From Synechococcales cyanobacterium S06 (GTDB lineage Bacteria > Cyanobacteriota > Cyanobacteriia > Cyanobacteriales > JAABRE01): a stretch of 40,298 bases of DNA. The stretch lies in assembly GCA_011391125.1 (NCBI GenBank), contig JAABRE010000047.1:1-40298 (forward strand), written 5' to 3'. Shown here piece after piece: positions 14,911 to 24,797 of this stretch. Every line of letters begins with the position of its first letter. Position 1 is the stretch's first letter. The translations under genes and the position numbers were made by a program. Under the pieces are notes generated by a model. The model was not told the origin of the DNA. It did no database searches and saw only the letters and a program-made list of their open reading frames with translations.

Positions 14911-14947
14911 AAACGCAAAACATAGACTTGTTATTGCGTTTTTTCTT
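14911..14947 (+). terminator. Terminator downstream of the S9 peptidase
   Basis: AAACGCAA (14911-14918) and TTGCGTTT (14934-14941) form an 8-bp stem followed by T residues, about 70 nt after the peptidase stop codon. Confidence 0.6.
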
Positions 14948-15032
14948 TTCCGTTTTTAATAATGGTGTATTTAAACTTTCATGGAGATTAAACAAATATT
15001 CAATGCGATCCATAGCATGAATCTACGGATTT

Positions 15033-15056
15033 GTCAAGGTTTTGATGTGCCTTGAC
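15033..15056 (-). terminator. Hairpin after the first SBBP gene
   Basis: GTCAAGG and CCTTGAC make a 7-bp perfect stem with a 10-nt loop, 4 nt beyond the stop of the minus-strand gene ending at 15061. There is no T-run, so terminator activity is uncertain. Confidence 0.35.
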
Positions 15057-15060
15057 TAAA

Positions 15061-17922
15061 TCAAGTGGCATAGTTAAGGGGAATTTCTCGATCAAAAATA
15101 CCTAAACCAGCGCGTAAAATTAAAGAAGAATCTAAACCTGAAATTGTTTGATCTTCGGTGACATCACCCAAAATAACAGGATCAATGCGGGGAAAAGCAT
15201 CAAAACCAGTCACATAATCCACCGTAATTAAAGAATTAAGCGTAGCTTGATCTAAACCGCTATAAGAGCCATTTCCGGTGACATCTCCTAAATAGGTAAC
15301 TTGATGAACTGCTCGATCGCCCACTGTCTTAATGGAGGTATTATTATTAATTAAAACATCAGTAATTTCGATTAAATCAGTGGAATTATAAACAGCAGTG
15401 GGTAAAACTTCGGCATCTAAAAATAATAAATCTTGGTAATTTTCCGTGATTAAATTATCACCTACATTATTACCAGATAGAGTAATTTTAGCGATTCCTG
15501 AAGTAGCTAAATCAGAGTTTATAGTCCATTGATCAAATAATTTATCATTAAGATTAACCCCATTTATCTTAATAGTTTCAGGGTTATAAATTAAGGAAAA
15601 TTCGACACTATTAACCTCTTGATTGGTTTCCAAACTAATAGGAAGACCAGTGTTTAAATCATTAGCAGGAACATCAATTATTTGGCTAGGACCACGACTA
15701 AAATCAGGTAAAATTAAAGCAACTTCTTCCTTTTGAACTGTCAAAGGATCCTCATCACTAGCTCCAGTTTCTGTAATGGTAAAAGAAGTAGTATAATTAT
15801 CCCCTGGAGTACCATCACCATTACCATCAAGAAGAGAACCTAAAATACTAACAAAAGCAGATGATCCACTAATTAATGTTACCTGATATTCACCTGCTTC
15901 TAATAACCCTCCAGTGGCCACAAAAGTTATCTTATCAAGGGATTCATTCAATAATAATGAACCATTGATATTATTACCATTAGGAGCTGTTAAAATAACA
16001 TCAGGTTCTCCATAAGGAAAAGGTGGAGGTGCTGTTTGTGGTCCTGAATATAAATTCAGTACATAAGGATTTAAACTACGAGGAAAAGTAACCTCAAAAC
16101 CTGTATTATTAGGGGTAAAGGCAAAGGTATCCACTTGTAAAATATCAGGTTGGATGAAAATATTTGCGTTTGCAACAGTTGTTTCAAAACCATTTTCATT
16201 AAGTGAAACAGAGGATAAAGTTAAGGGACTTTCCACATTGGAAGGAGCGTCAGGAGCTACTAGAAAATTTAGTTCGACTAAACTACCCGAACTAATGGGA
16301 AGAGGATTACTACCAAAAACACTAAAATTAATTTTACCTTTATCTTCTTGATGATTAGCTGTAATATACCAATTATTATCAGCAGTTAAAGTACCCAAGT
16401 TTATTCCTTCTAATAAGATTGTTTCTCCTCCTATTCCAATTCCAACCGTAGGTAAAAGACGATCTGGTACTAATATCAATTCACCATTAGATATATCTTC
16501 ACCTGGTGTTAGAGAAGGAATATCTATAGATATAGCTGGACCAGAATAAAGAGTAAAAAGATTAGCATCATAATCAAGAACAAAATCTGCTGATAATAAT
16601 CCTGCTGCATTATTTAAGTCAAGATAAACCGTAAAAACCTGATTCGGACTAACTTTATAATCATATAAGTCAGGATTATCGGCTACAACATCACGAATAC
16701 TAACAATTCTTGTATCAGAAGGTAAACTTCCGGGGTCTGGAATCTCTACCCAAATATCTTCCGCACCTTGATTTTCAGATTCAAGATTACCAGAAGTTGC
16801 TCCTGCTACATAAATTTGATTAAGATTATTTACCGTAATAGCATTAGCAAAATCATCGCCATTGGTGCTATATTTTTCCTGTTCAATGGATAGTTTTGTA
16901 CCATTAGGACCATATTGCAAAACAAAAGCATCAAAACCGCCTTCATTTGCGCCATTTTCTAACCCTAAATAACCTAAAGTATGACCAGAAATAATGATAT
17001 TACCCTGACTATTTACGGTGATACTTTCAGCTGTGTCATAACCTTCACTGGCAATTTGTTCCACCTTTTTTTCCGGTGTTAACCAAACTTGATTACCGTC
17101 AGGGGTAAAACGGGTTAATAACACATCAAAACTGTTAGGATTATCTTTTTCCTTAACCAAACCTGCGGCATAAATATTACCTTTTTCATCTATCGTAATA
17201 CTTTTTGTATAACCGTTGGCGAGGAGATTATTATTATCTAAAATGTCATTTTTCCAAGCTAAAGTACCATTATTTTGATACTTAGCAATCCAACCATTAT
17301 AACTACCAGCTCCTAAATCTTGATAACCAGTAAGATAGATATTATTATTATCATCTAACACTAAATCCAAAGCTATATCATCATTAGAAGTGCCAAATTG
17401 TTTAAGCCAAATTTCTTCACCAGAACTGTCATATTTAGCTACCCAAGCATCTCTTCCACCGTTATTAATACCATTTAAACTGCCTTCGGTATAACCAGTT
17501 AAATAAAAATTACCCCGACTATCTACTTGGAAACCCTTAACTTCATCATCAAAAAAACTGCCAAATTGATATGCAGTAATTGGTGTACCTGTGCTATCAT
17601 ATTTCGCAATAAAAAAGTCAGTATTGCCGTAATTTCTATTACCTAAAATCCCTTTTGTATTACCAACAAGATAAATATTACCGTCATTATCAACGGAAAT
17701 ACTATCAGCTATATCCTCAAAAAGTTTGCCAGATTGTTTAAGTAAAACTTGAGTACCGTTTTGGTCATATTTAGCAATAAAAAAGTCTTTGTCAACTTTA
17801 TTATCAGGTAAACTCCTTTCCATAAAACCAGTGAGATAAACATTACCAAGTTTATCTACGAAAATATCAAGAGCTTGATCAATTTTATCGCTACCAAATT
17901 GTTTAATAGTTAAGTCAGTCAT
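15061..17922 (-). CDS. Large SBBP propeller / cohesin-like / Ig-like / dockerin-like protein (paralogue 1)
   Basis: 953 aa. Seven SBBP-type repeats cover about 1-395, each with a core like DGNIYLVG or RGNFYLTGYTEG, as expected for one seven-bladed propeller. They are followed by a cohesin-like domain (about 403-590), an Ig-like SbsA/Big_5-type region (592-720, ending at EAGEYQVTLISG), a second cohesin-like domain (735-875) and a dockerin-like pair of calcium loops (GDVTGNGSYSGLDQ and GDVTEDQTISGLDS, about 876-950). No N-terminal signal peptide or membrane span is seen, yet all these domains are typical of extracellular proteins, so export by a type I or other non-Sec route is likely. The next gene upstream is a diverged paralogue. 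The region just before the ATG is a heptamer array with no clear ribosome-binding site. The function is unknown; adhesion or matrix assembly is plausible. Confidence 0.82.
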   Translation of the reverse strand: MTDLTIKQFGSDKIDQALDIFVDKLGNVYLTGFMERSLPDNKVDKDFFIAKYDQNGTQVLLKQSGKLFEDIADSISVDNDGNIYLVGNTKGILGNRNYGNTDFFIAKYDSTGTPITAYQFGSFFDDEVKGFQVDSRGNFYLTGYTEGSLNGINNGGRDAWVAKYDSSGEEIWLKQFGTSNDDIALDLVLDDNNNIYLTGYQDLGAGSYNGWIAKYQNNGTLAWKNDILDNNNLLANGYTKSITIDEKGNIYAAGLVKEKDNPNSFDVLLTRFTPDGNQVWLTPEKKVEQIASEGYDTAESITVNSQGNIIISGHTLGYLGLENGANEGGFDAFVLQYGPNGTKLSIEQEKYSTNGDDFANAITVNNLNQIYVAGATSGNLESENQGAEDIWVEIPDPGSLPSDTRIVSIRDVVADNPDLYDYKVSPNQVFTVYLDLNNAAGLLSADFVLDYDANLFTLYSGPAISIDIPSLTPGEDISNGELILVPDRLLPTVGIGIGGETILLEGINLGTLTADNNWYITANHQEDKGKINFSVFGSNPLPISSGSLVELNFLVAPDAPSNVESPLTLSSVSLNENGFETTVANANIFIQPDILQVDTFAFTPNNTGFEVTFPRSLNPYVLNLYSGPQTAPPPFPYGEPDVILTAPNGNNINGSLLLNESLDKITFVATGGLLEAGEYQVTLISGSSAFVSILGSLLDGNGDGTPGDNYTTSFTITETGASDEDPLTVQKEEVALILPDFSRGPSQIIDVPANDLNTGLPISLETNQEVNSVEFSLIYNPETIKINGVNLNDKLFDQWTINSDLATSGIAKITLSGNNVGDNLITENYQDLLFLDAEVLPTAVYNSTDLIEITDVLINNNTSIKTVGDRAVHQVTYLGDVTGNGSYSGLDQATLNSLITVDYVTGFDAFPRIDPVILGDVTEDQTISGLDSSLILRAGLGIFDREIPLNYAT

Positions 17923-17926
17923 TTCA

Positions 17927-17996
17927 GTTACCAGTTATCAGTTATCAGTTATCAGTCATCAGTCATCAGTTATCAGTCATCAGTTATCAATTAACA
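17927..17996. repeat. Heptamer array (CAGTTAT/CAGTCAT) upstream of the SBBP gene
   Basis: About nine tandem 7-bp units, mostly TTATCAG and TCATCAG, start 4 nt upstream of the ATG at 17922. They occupy the place where a ribosome-binding site would be. Confidence 0.85.
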
Positions 17997-18000
17997 GTAA

Positions 18001-18020
18001 GGGTTAACGGCCGTTAACCC
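18001..18020. repeat. Perfect 20-bp palindrome
   Basis: GGGTTAACGGCCGTTAACCC is fully symmetric and sits right after the heptamer array. It could be an operator, a hairpin or the end of a small repeat element; only one copy is present. Confidence 0.6.
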
Positions 18021-18142
18021 CTACACCGCTTTTATACGGTAGCTTAACATAAGGAATATTTTTATTATTTCCCCTGGCAAGGAGGAGTATGAGATTAATT
18101 TTAAGCAATTTCTACCCTTTCGCCACCGTTGAAAAATTTAGC

Positions 18143-18180
18143 GGTTTCAAGTACAACCCAAAAAGAATGTACTTGAAACC
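18143..18180 (-). terminator. Strong hairpin after the second SBBP gene
   Basis: GGTTTCAAGTACA (18143-18155) and TGTACTTGAAACC (18168-18180) pair perfectly over 13 bp with a 12-nt loop, 10 nt past the stop of the gene ending at 18191. On the minus strand the stem is followed by GCTAAATTTTTC. It is a likely terminator separating the two SBBP genes. Confidence 0.55.
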
Positions 18181-18190
18181 AAAGTGAAAA

Positions 18191-21190
18191 TTACACCACG
18201 GGAGTTTCAGGGGTAATAAATTCAAAACCCGGAATATTGGGGATTAAAGGTTCATCTTTCAAACGGGATGCTTCAGAAGCCAAAAGTGCCGCATCAAAAG
18301 CAGTAATTCCTTGAGTTCCGGTAATATCACCAATCAGTTTGGGTTCAATTAAAGGGAATTGGGGAAAACCAGTTAAAGCTCCTACCCCAACTAGGGCAAT
18401 TTGGGCTGCATCTCCCGAGTCATACCAAATTTTCTGCTCAGAATTATCAACATAAAAGCCATTAGCATCACCCAAATAATTTACTTGATGAAGGCCCTTA
18501 TGAACACCAAAATTTCCAGTCACATCACCATCATTTAACACAATGGACTCTAAATCTAAGAGATTCGTGACACCATAGGGAGCATCATTACGAACCGTAG
18601 CATCAATCTTAAGTAAATCAGTTTCTCCAGTAAAGTTTAAAGGTGTAGTACCGGTCAAAGTAACATTCACTTTTCCTAAATCTTTGTCCGTGGTTTTGAC
18701 TTGACTTAATTCCCAGCCTGCTTGGAGAAGACTATCGTCTAAAACTAAGTTAAGTTTTTCTTGATCTAAAACATCGGCGTTATAAGTGAGGGAAAATTCT
18801 ACTTTGGTCAAGCCCCGAATATTATTAATACTTAAGGCCAGGGGCGTTGTGATTCCTTGTTCATCGGGAATTTCCAATAATTGACCAGGACCACGGGTAA
18901 TCTCATCAATGGTGAAGATGCGATTATAGTTCGGAACGACAAAAGTACCAACAAAATCGCCGCTAGGTTGATCATCTCTGATGTCACCATCCAAAGGTTT
19001 GCCTAAAGGACTGATTAAGCCACCAGTAATGGGGTTGCCTTCAGCATCGAATGTTACGGCCGTAGTACCATCCAAAAAGAGATTATAGGTTCCGGGGGTA
19101 AAACTATTGCCAGATTTGACAAAAGTAAGCAGATCGGTAGCTTTATCCCAGACTAAAGAGCCTTCAATATCTTGACCATTGCTGCTAGTTACCCGGACAT
19201 CTTTTGTGGTTTCAAAAAATTCAGTATCACCAATTTGTCGGGAATAGAGATTCAGCACATCAAGATCAATACTGCGACTTAATTGGATATCCACACCATT
19301 GGCAAAAACCGCATTGGCTTCCATCACATTGGTCTCGCTAGTATTAACTACCTGCAATAAATCAGGTACAATGGCCATATTCGTAGTGGAATTATTTCGA
19401 GGTTCCTCGTTAACCAAAACATTAGTCAGGGTAAAAGGACTTGGTTCAGCATTTGGTGGTGTAATCGCAGCTTCATCACCAAAAACCGTAAAATTTAAAA
19501 TTGCGAAGACTCCATCTAACTTGTCTTGGTCTTCGGGTTGAGGTAAAGGTTCACCGCCATCTTGGGGAGGAGGTATATCTTCGACGTTATTAAACAAATT
19601 AACCTTAATTCCTTTATCGGTGGGATAAACATTAATCGTCCAATTAGTAAGTAGATTGGCTGGACCATTTGCCTGAAGTAAAGCGCCAAGTTGAGTTTGG
19701 GGGTCTTCGGGTTGATTGTAGCTAAAAAAGGAGCGGGCAAAATCGATCTCAAAATCAATGGAGCGAACACCGATCGCATCTTCAATTCTAATGGGAACAG
19801 AAAATACTTCAGTGGGACTAACCTTATATTTATCTTGTGAAAAAGAAATTTTGGCAGCTCCTAAAGTAATATCTCCTTCGGTGGGAAGTTCCACTCCTTG
19901 ATCTTCGGTGGTATATTTGATGAAAAAAGAATCACTTAAACCCGAATTCTTTAGGTCAGTGGACAATGAACCGTAGGTCGAACCCGCGACTAAAACATTA
20001 TAATTAACCACACCTTCAGAGTCAGGAGTATCTGCTTTAATAGCGATAGCTTGGGGAATATCAGTGGAATTACTACCATACTGTCGAATGCTTTTCTGAT
20101 CTTCGGCATTTTTAACGATCTCACCGCTGGGTAAATATTCAGCGACCCAAATATCATCGACTTCACCCACAAAATCTAATTTGTCTTCATCACTGATAAT
20201 ACCAACGGTTCGACCAGTAACAAAAATGTTACCAACATCATTAATCGCAACGGCAAAAGCATCATCATTACTGGAACTAGAAATATCTTTTTGAGTTTTC
20301 CAAATTTCGTTGCCATTGGTATCATATTTTACGAGAATACTATCCCATTTACCGGCATTACTTCCAGCTAATGAACCATCGGAATAACCCACCAGATAAA
20401 CATTATCACTGCTATCAACTACTATATCCCTGATTTCTTCGCGTTTTTCCGTCCCAAATTGTTTAACCCAGTCTTTTTCGCCATTTGTATTGTATTTGGC
20501 AACGAAAGCATCTAAACTACCTTGGCTCGTATTATCAGGTAAAGCTCCCTCCGTATAACCAGTAATATAGACATTACCATCACTATCGACTGTAACAGAG
20601 TTAGCGACATCATTACTACTACTTTCGAGAGTGGTCAACCATTGTTGACTCGGTGCTGAAGTTCCGTTGGGGGTATATTTTGCTACCCAAATATTGGTAT
20701 CACCATTAGTAGTATTACGAGTACCGGTCAGATAAATATTACCCTGAGCATCGACAAAAATATCGTTAGATTTATCATCATTAGAACTATTAACGGTATT
20801 TGTCCCCGTCGGTTGAAGTAGCCAAACTTGATCGCCGTTGGTATTGTATCGAGCCAACCAAACATCAGAACCACCTGCGTTTGTGCCACCTAAATTACCA
20901 TAAGTATTACCAGTAAGATAGAGATCGCCATTGCTCCCTGTAAATATTCCTTTTGTTTGATCAATTCCACTGGTCCCAATTTGTTTGCGCCAATCTTCTT
21001 GTGGTTGACCTTCTGTATCTTCAGAATATTTAGCTAACCAAACATCGAAATCTCCCTGATTTGCTCCCTCTAATAAACTGCCTTGGGTATCACCAGCAAT
21101 AAAATAATTACCATTAGCATCCAGGGCAATATCGATGGCCGTATCAATACGACTCGTACCGAACTGAGTTACCCAGTTAAAATATAGCAT
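18191..21190 (-). CDS. Large SBBP propeller / cohesin-like / Ig-like / dockerin-like protein (paralogue 2)
   Basis: 999 aa, with the same domain order as its neighbour. Seven SBBP-type repeats cover about 1-425 (cores such as QGNIYLTGTR, DGNVYITGYTEG and DNVYLVGYSDG; the seventh is drawn out). A cohesin-like domain (about 440-605, KVSPTEVFSVPI) is followed by an Ig-like region (607-757), a second cohesin-like domain (760-900, GLTKVEFSLTYN) and a dockerin-like region (903-975). In the dockerin the first calcium loop is expanded (GDANGFYVDN, then DSGDAAQIAL) and the second is GDITGTQGITAFDAAL. No signal peptide is visible. A hairpin follows the gene, so the two paralogues may be separate transcripts. 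The head-to-tail arrangement points to tandem duplication; the proteins have since diverged strongly. Confidence 0.82.
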   Translation of the reverse strand: MLYFNWVTQFGTSRIDTAIDIALDANGNYFIAGDTQGSLLEGANQGDFDVWLAKYSEDTEGQPQEDWRKQIGTSGIDQTKGIFTGSNGDLYLTGNTYGNLGGTNAGGSDVWLARYNTNGDQVWLLQPTGTNTVNSSNDDKSNDIFVDAQGNIYLTGTRNTTNGDTNIWVAKYTPNGTSAPSQQWLTTLESSSNDVANSVTVDSDGNVYITGYTEGALPDNTSQGSLDAFVAKYNTNGEKDWVKQFGTEKREEIRDIVVDSSDNVYLVGYSDGSLAGSNAGKWDSILVKYDTNGNEIWKTQKDISSSSNDDAFAVAINDVGNIFVTGRTVGIISDEDKLDFVGEVDDIWVAEYLPSGEIVKNAEDQKSIRQYGSNSTDIPQAIAIKADTPDSEGVVNYNVLVAGSTYGSLSTDLKNSGLSDSFFIKYTTEDQGVELPTEGDITLGAAKISFSQDKYKVSPTEVFSVPIRIEDAIGVRSIDFEIDFARSFFSYNQPEDPQTQLGALLQANGPANLLTNWTINVYPTDKGIKVNLFNNVEDIPPPQDGGEPLPQPEDQDKLDGVFAILNFTVFGDEAAITPPNAEPSPFTLTNVLVNEEPRNNSTTNMAIVPDLLQVVNTSETNVMEANAVFANGVDIQLSRSIDLDVLNLYSRQIGDTEFFETTKDVRVTSSNGQDIEGSLVWDKATDLLTFVKSGNSFTPGTYNLFLDGTTAVTFDAEGNPITGGLISPLGKPLDGDIRDDQPSGDFVGTFVVPNYNRIFTIDEITRGPGQLLEIPDEQGITTPLALSINNIRGLTKVEFSLTYNADVLDQEKLNLVLDDSLLQAGWELSQVKTTDKDLGKVNVTLTGTTPLNFTGETDLLKIDATVRNDAPYGVTNLLDLESIVLNDGDVTGNFGVHKGLHQVNYLGDANGFYVDNSEQKIWYDSGDAAQIALVGVGALTGFPQFPLIEPKLIGDITGTQGITAFDAALLASEASRLKDEPLIPNIPGFEFITPETPVV

Positions 21191-21426
21191 TTGCGTTCAT
21201 CCTCACCACAATGGGATTCAAATTACTTTTAATTTTAAACTTATTTGTATGGTAATAAATCAAAAATTATCCCAATAAGATTAATTTTTGTAAAAAAATC
21301 CCCGAGGAAATGCGATAAATTATTCATGGTTAATTGTCAAGTGTCAGTAAACTTAAACATTAAATCCGTTCATAACTAAGCAATAACTTATAAAATAGTC
21401 TTGACTTAAATCGTACAGGAAAAAAT

Positions 21427-24400
21427 ATGCCCCGTCGCCAAGACTTAAAGAAAATCTTACTTCTAGGAGCAGGTCCCATCATCATTGGTCAAGCCTGCGA
21501 ATTTGACTACTCCGGCACTCAAGCTTGTAAAGCCTTACGAGAAGAGGGGTACGAGGTTATTTTGGTTAACTCAAATCCGGCTTCCATTATGACCGATCCA
21601 GAAATGGCCAATAAAACCTACATTGAGCCTTTAATCCCAGATATTCTCGAAAAAATTATTGCCAAGGAAAGGCCAGATGCACTTTTACCCACCATGGGAG
21701 GCCAAACTGCGCTTAATTTAGCGGTCAATTTAGCTGAAAGTGGGGTTTTGGATAAGTACAACGTCGAGTTAATTGGCGCTAAATTACCGTCGATTAAAAT
21801 GGCGGAAGATCGAGACTTGTTTAAGCAAGCGATGGCAAGGATTGGCGTTCCCGTCTGCCCTTCTGGTATTGCTAAGAATATCAAGGAAGCGATGGAGGTA
21901 GCCCATGAAATCGGTAGTTATCCCCTCATTATTCGCCCAGCTTTTACCCTTGGCGGGAGCGGAGGCGGAATTGCTTATAATCAAGAGGAATACGAAGAAA
22001 TGGCGAAATATGGCTTGGAAATGAGCCCAGTTTCCCAGATTTTAGTCGAAAAATCCCTTTTAGGTTGGAAGGAATACGAACTTGAGGTAATGCGGGATTT
22101 GGCCGATAATGTGGTGATTATCTGTTCCATTGAAAATTTCGACCCCATGGGTGTTCACACAGGAGATTCCATCACGGTTGCTCCCGCTCAAACCCTTACA
22201 GATAAGGAGTATCAGCGTTTACGAGATTATTCCTTGGCGATTATTCGGGAGATTGGCGTAGAAACTGGTGGTTCTAATATTCAGTTTTCCGTTAATCCCC
22301 AAAATGGCGATGTCATCGTCATTGAAATGAATCCTCGGGTGTCTCGTTCTTCGGCGTTGGCTTCCAAAGCTACGGGCTTCCCGATCGCCAAGTTTGCGGC
22401 CAAGTTAGCTGTAGGTTATACTTTGGACGAAATTAAGAACGATATTACCAAGAAAACTCCCGCTTCTTTTGAGCCAACCATCGACTATGTGGTTACCAAA
22501 ATTCCTCGATTTGCGTTTGAAAAGTTCCCCGGTGCTCAACCAGTTTTGACTACTCAAATGAAGTCGGTGGGTGAAGCCATGGCGATCGGTCGTACTTTCT
22601 GCGAATCCTTCCAAAAAGCGTTAAGATCGTTGGAAACTGGTCGTTATGGCTTCGGTTGTGACAAAAAAGAGAATTTACCCACTCTAGCTCAAGTTTCCTC
22701 TAGTTTGCGCACTCCTAATCCCGATCGCGTCTTCTCGATTTATCAAGCTTTCCAATTGGGGATGTCTGTTGAAGAAATTCACGATTTGACGGCGATCGAC
22801 ATTTGGTTTTTAGACAAGTTAGAGGAGTTAATTAGTACCGAAAAATTCCTCAAACGTAATCCCTTAAAGAGTTTAACCAAAGCACAATTACGCTTTGCGA
22901 AACAGCAGGGTTTTAGCGATCGCCAAATTGCCTTTGCTACCAATACCACGGAAGATGAAGTGCGAGCTTTTCGCCAAAGTTTAGGTATTAATCCAGTTTA
23001 TAAATTAGTCGATACCTGCGCAGCGGAATTTGAAGCGTTAACCCCGTATTATTACTCGACCTACGAGGAGGGAGAATCGGAAGTTCTCCCCTCAGAAAAA
23101 CCGAAAGTGATGATTTTAGGAGGTGGTCCGAACCGCATTGGTCAAGGGATCGAGTTTGACTATTGTTGCTGTCATGCGGCGTTTGCCCTTTCAGACCAAG
23201 GTTTTGAGACAATTATGGTCAATTCTAATCCCGAAACTGTCTCTACTGACTACGATACCAGCGATCGCCTCTATTTTGAGCCCTTAACCAAGGAAGATGT
23301 GCTGAATATCATCGAAACTGAGCAACCTGCGGGGATTATCGTTCAATTTGGGGGGCAAACTCCTTTAAAATTGGCTGTACCTTTGCAAAACTATCTTAAT
23401 AGTCCTAATTGTCCCGTTTCTACCAAAATTTGGGGAACTTCCCCCGATTCCATTGATACTGCTGAAGATAGGGAGCGTTTTGAGAAAATTCTGCGGGAAT
23501 TGGACATTAAACAACCGGCTAACGGTTTAGCTAGAAGTTATGAGCAATCTCTCACGGTTGCTCGTCGTATCGGTTATCCTGTGGTAGTTCGGCCTTCCTA
23601 CGTTTTAGGTGGTAGAGCGATGGAAATCGTCTATTCTGATGAGGAATTAAAGCATTACATGACATTCGCGGTTCATATTGAACCAGATCACCCGATTTTG
23701 ATCGACAAATTCCTTGAAAATGCCATCGAAGTGGATATTGATGCCCTCGCCGATCATACTGGTGCGGTGGTCATCGGTGGTTTAATGGAACACATTGAAC
23801 AGGCTGGCATTCACTCCGGAGATTCCGCTTGCTCCATTCCCCACACTTCCCTCCCTGACTCGGTTTTAGCTACCATTCGCGAATGGACTGTTAAACTGGC
23901 TAAGGCTTTAAACGTCATTGGGTTGATGAATATTCAGTATGCAGTGCAGGGCGATCAAGTCTATATTTTAGAAGCAAATCCCCGCGCTTCTCGTACTGTT
24001 CCCTTTGTTTCTAAAGCTACGGGCCGTCCTTTGGCGAAAATTGCTTCAATTGTCATGTCGGGGCAAACTTTAGAGTCTTTAGGTGTAACTGAGGAAATCA
24101 TCCCCACTCATATTGCCGTTAAAGAGGCTGTCTTGCCCTTTGACAAGTTTGCGGGCGCGGATACTATCCTCGGTCCAGAAATGCGCTCTACTGGCGAAGT
24201 AATGGGCATTGACAGCGATTTTGGTAAGGCCTTTGCCAAGGCAGAATTGGCGGCAGGAGTCAGGTTGGCGACTTCGGGAACGGTGTTTGTTTCTATGAAC
24301 GACAGGGATAAGGTGGCTGCTGTTCCTGTGGTCAAGGATTTGCAGGAATTGGGCTTTAAAATCATGGCCACTTCTGGCACTCGTCATGCTTTGATGGAAA

Positions 24401-24669
24401 ATGGTGTTCAAGATGTGGAGTTGATTTTGAAGGTGCATGAAGGCCGCCCCCATGTCATTGACGCAATTAAAAATGACCAAATTCAGTTCATTGTTAATAC
24501 TCCTTCTGGGGAAGATTCCCAATTTGATTCCCGTCAAATCCGTCGTAGTGCGATCGATTATAAGTTGCCGATTATTACGACGCTCGCCGGCGCTAAGGCC
24601 ACGGTGGCCGCAATTCGCTCTTTACAGTCGCAACCCCTTGAAGTGAAAGCTTTACAGGAATATTTTTAA
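21427..24669 (+). CDS. carB: Carbamoyl-phosphate synthase large subunit
   Basis: 1080 aa, normal for CarB. The protein has the internal duplication of the family: a first half with the phosphate-binding [22 protein letters not shown] at the N terminus and an ATP-grasp domain (about 128-330), then a second half starting near residue 560 ([18 protein letters not shown]) with a second ATP-grasp (about 675-890) and a C-terminal MGS-like allosteric domain from about 945. It makes carbamoyl phosphate from ammonia delivered by CarA, bicarbonate and two ATP, for arginine and pyrimidine synthesis. carA is not in the window. An AGGA sequence lies 7 nt before the ATG. Codon use is more GC-rich than in the accessory operon, as expected for a highly expressed core gene. 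Confidence 0.98.
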   Translation: MPRRQDLKKILLLGAGPIIIGQACEFDYSGTQACKALREEGYEVILVNSNPASIMTDPEMANKTYIEPLIPDILEKIIAKERPDALLPTMGGQTALNLAVNLAESGVLDKYNVELIGAKLPSIKMAEDRDLFKQAMARIGVPVCPSGIAKNIKEAMEVAHEIGSYPLIIRPAFTLGGSGGGIAYNQEEYEEMAKYGLEMSPVSQILVEKSLLGWKEYELEVMRDLADNVVIICSIENFDPMGVHTGDSITVAPAQTLTDKEYQRLRDYSLAIIREIGVETGGSNIQFSVNPQNGDVIVIEMNPRVSRSSALASKATGFPIAKFAAKLAVGYTLDEIKNDITKKTPASFEPTIDYVVTKIPRFAFEKFPGAQPVLTTQMKSVGEAMAIGRTFCESFQKALRSLETGRYGFGCDKKENLPTLAQVSSSLRTPNPDRVFSIYQAFQLGMSVEEIHDLTAIDIWFLDKLEELISTEKFLKRNPLKSLTKAQLRFAKQQGFSDRQIAFATNTTEDEVRAFRQSLGINPVYKLVDTCAAEFEALTPYYYSTYEEGESEVLPSEKPKVMILGGGPNRIGQGIEFDYCCCHAAFALSDQGFETIMVNSNPETVSTDYDTSDRLYFEPLTKEDVLNIIETEQPAGIIVQFGGQTPLKLAVPLQNYLNSPNCPVSTKIWGTSPDSIDTAEDRERFEKILRELDIKQPANGLARSYEQSLTVARRIGYPVVVRPSYVLGGRAMEIVYSDEELKHYMTFAVHIEPDHPILIDKFLENAIEVDIDALADHTGAVVIGGLMEHIEQAGIHSGDSACSIPHTSLPDSVLATIREWTVKLAKALNVIGLMNIQYAVQGDQVYILEANPRASRTVPFVSKATGRPLAKIASIVMSGQTLESLGVTEEIIPTHIAVKEAVLPFDKFAGADTILGPEMRSTGEVMGIDSDFGKAFAKAELAAGVRLATSGTVFVSMNDRDKVAAVPVVKDLQELGFKIMATSGTRHALMENGVQDVELILKVHEGRPHVIDAIKNDQIQFIVNTPSGEDSQFDSRQIRRSAIDYKLPIITTLAGAKATVAAIRSLQSQPLEVKALQEYF

Positions 24670-24797
24670 TAGATAGTTGATAGTTGATAGTTAATAGTTG
24701 ACTGTTGATAGTTGATAGTTGATAGTTGATAGTTTATACCTATTACCTATTACCTATTACCTATTACCTCTTACCGCGACTTGGTGCAAGAAGTCTA
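24665..24797 (-). repeat. Composite repeat, copy 1 (stop codon + 17-bp block + two heptamer arrays)
   Basis: Read on the minus strand: TAGACTTCTTGCACCAAGTC (24797-24778), then GGTAAGA/GGTAATA units (about 24775-24738), then ACTATCA units (about 24737-24671) up to the carB stop. The initial TAG is the stop codon of the hybrid histidine kinase gene. The same order is found at 30159-30332 on the plus strand. Confidence 0.85.

Noticed and set aside
14835-15020. Small plus-strand open frame after the S9 peptidase
   Set aside because: It overlaps the peptidase stop, has no ribosome-binding site and runs through the terminator hairpin.
24079-24537. Long minus-strand open frames inside carB
   Set aside because: They are antisense to a strongly conserved enzyme and have no gene-like features.
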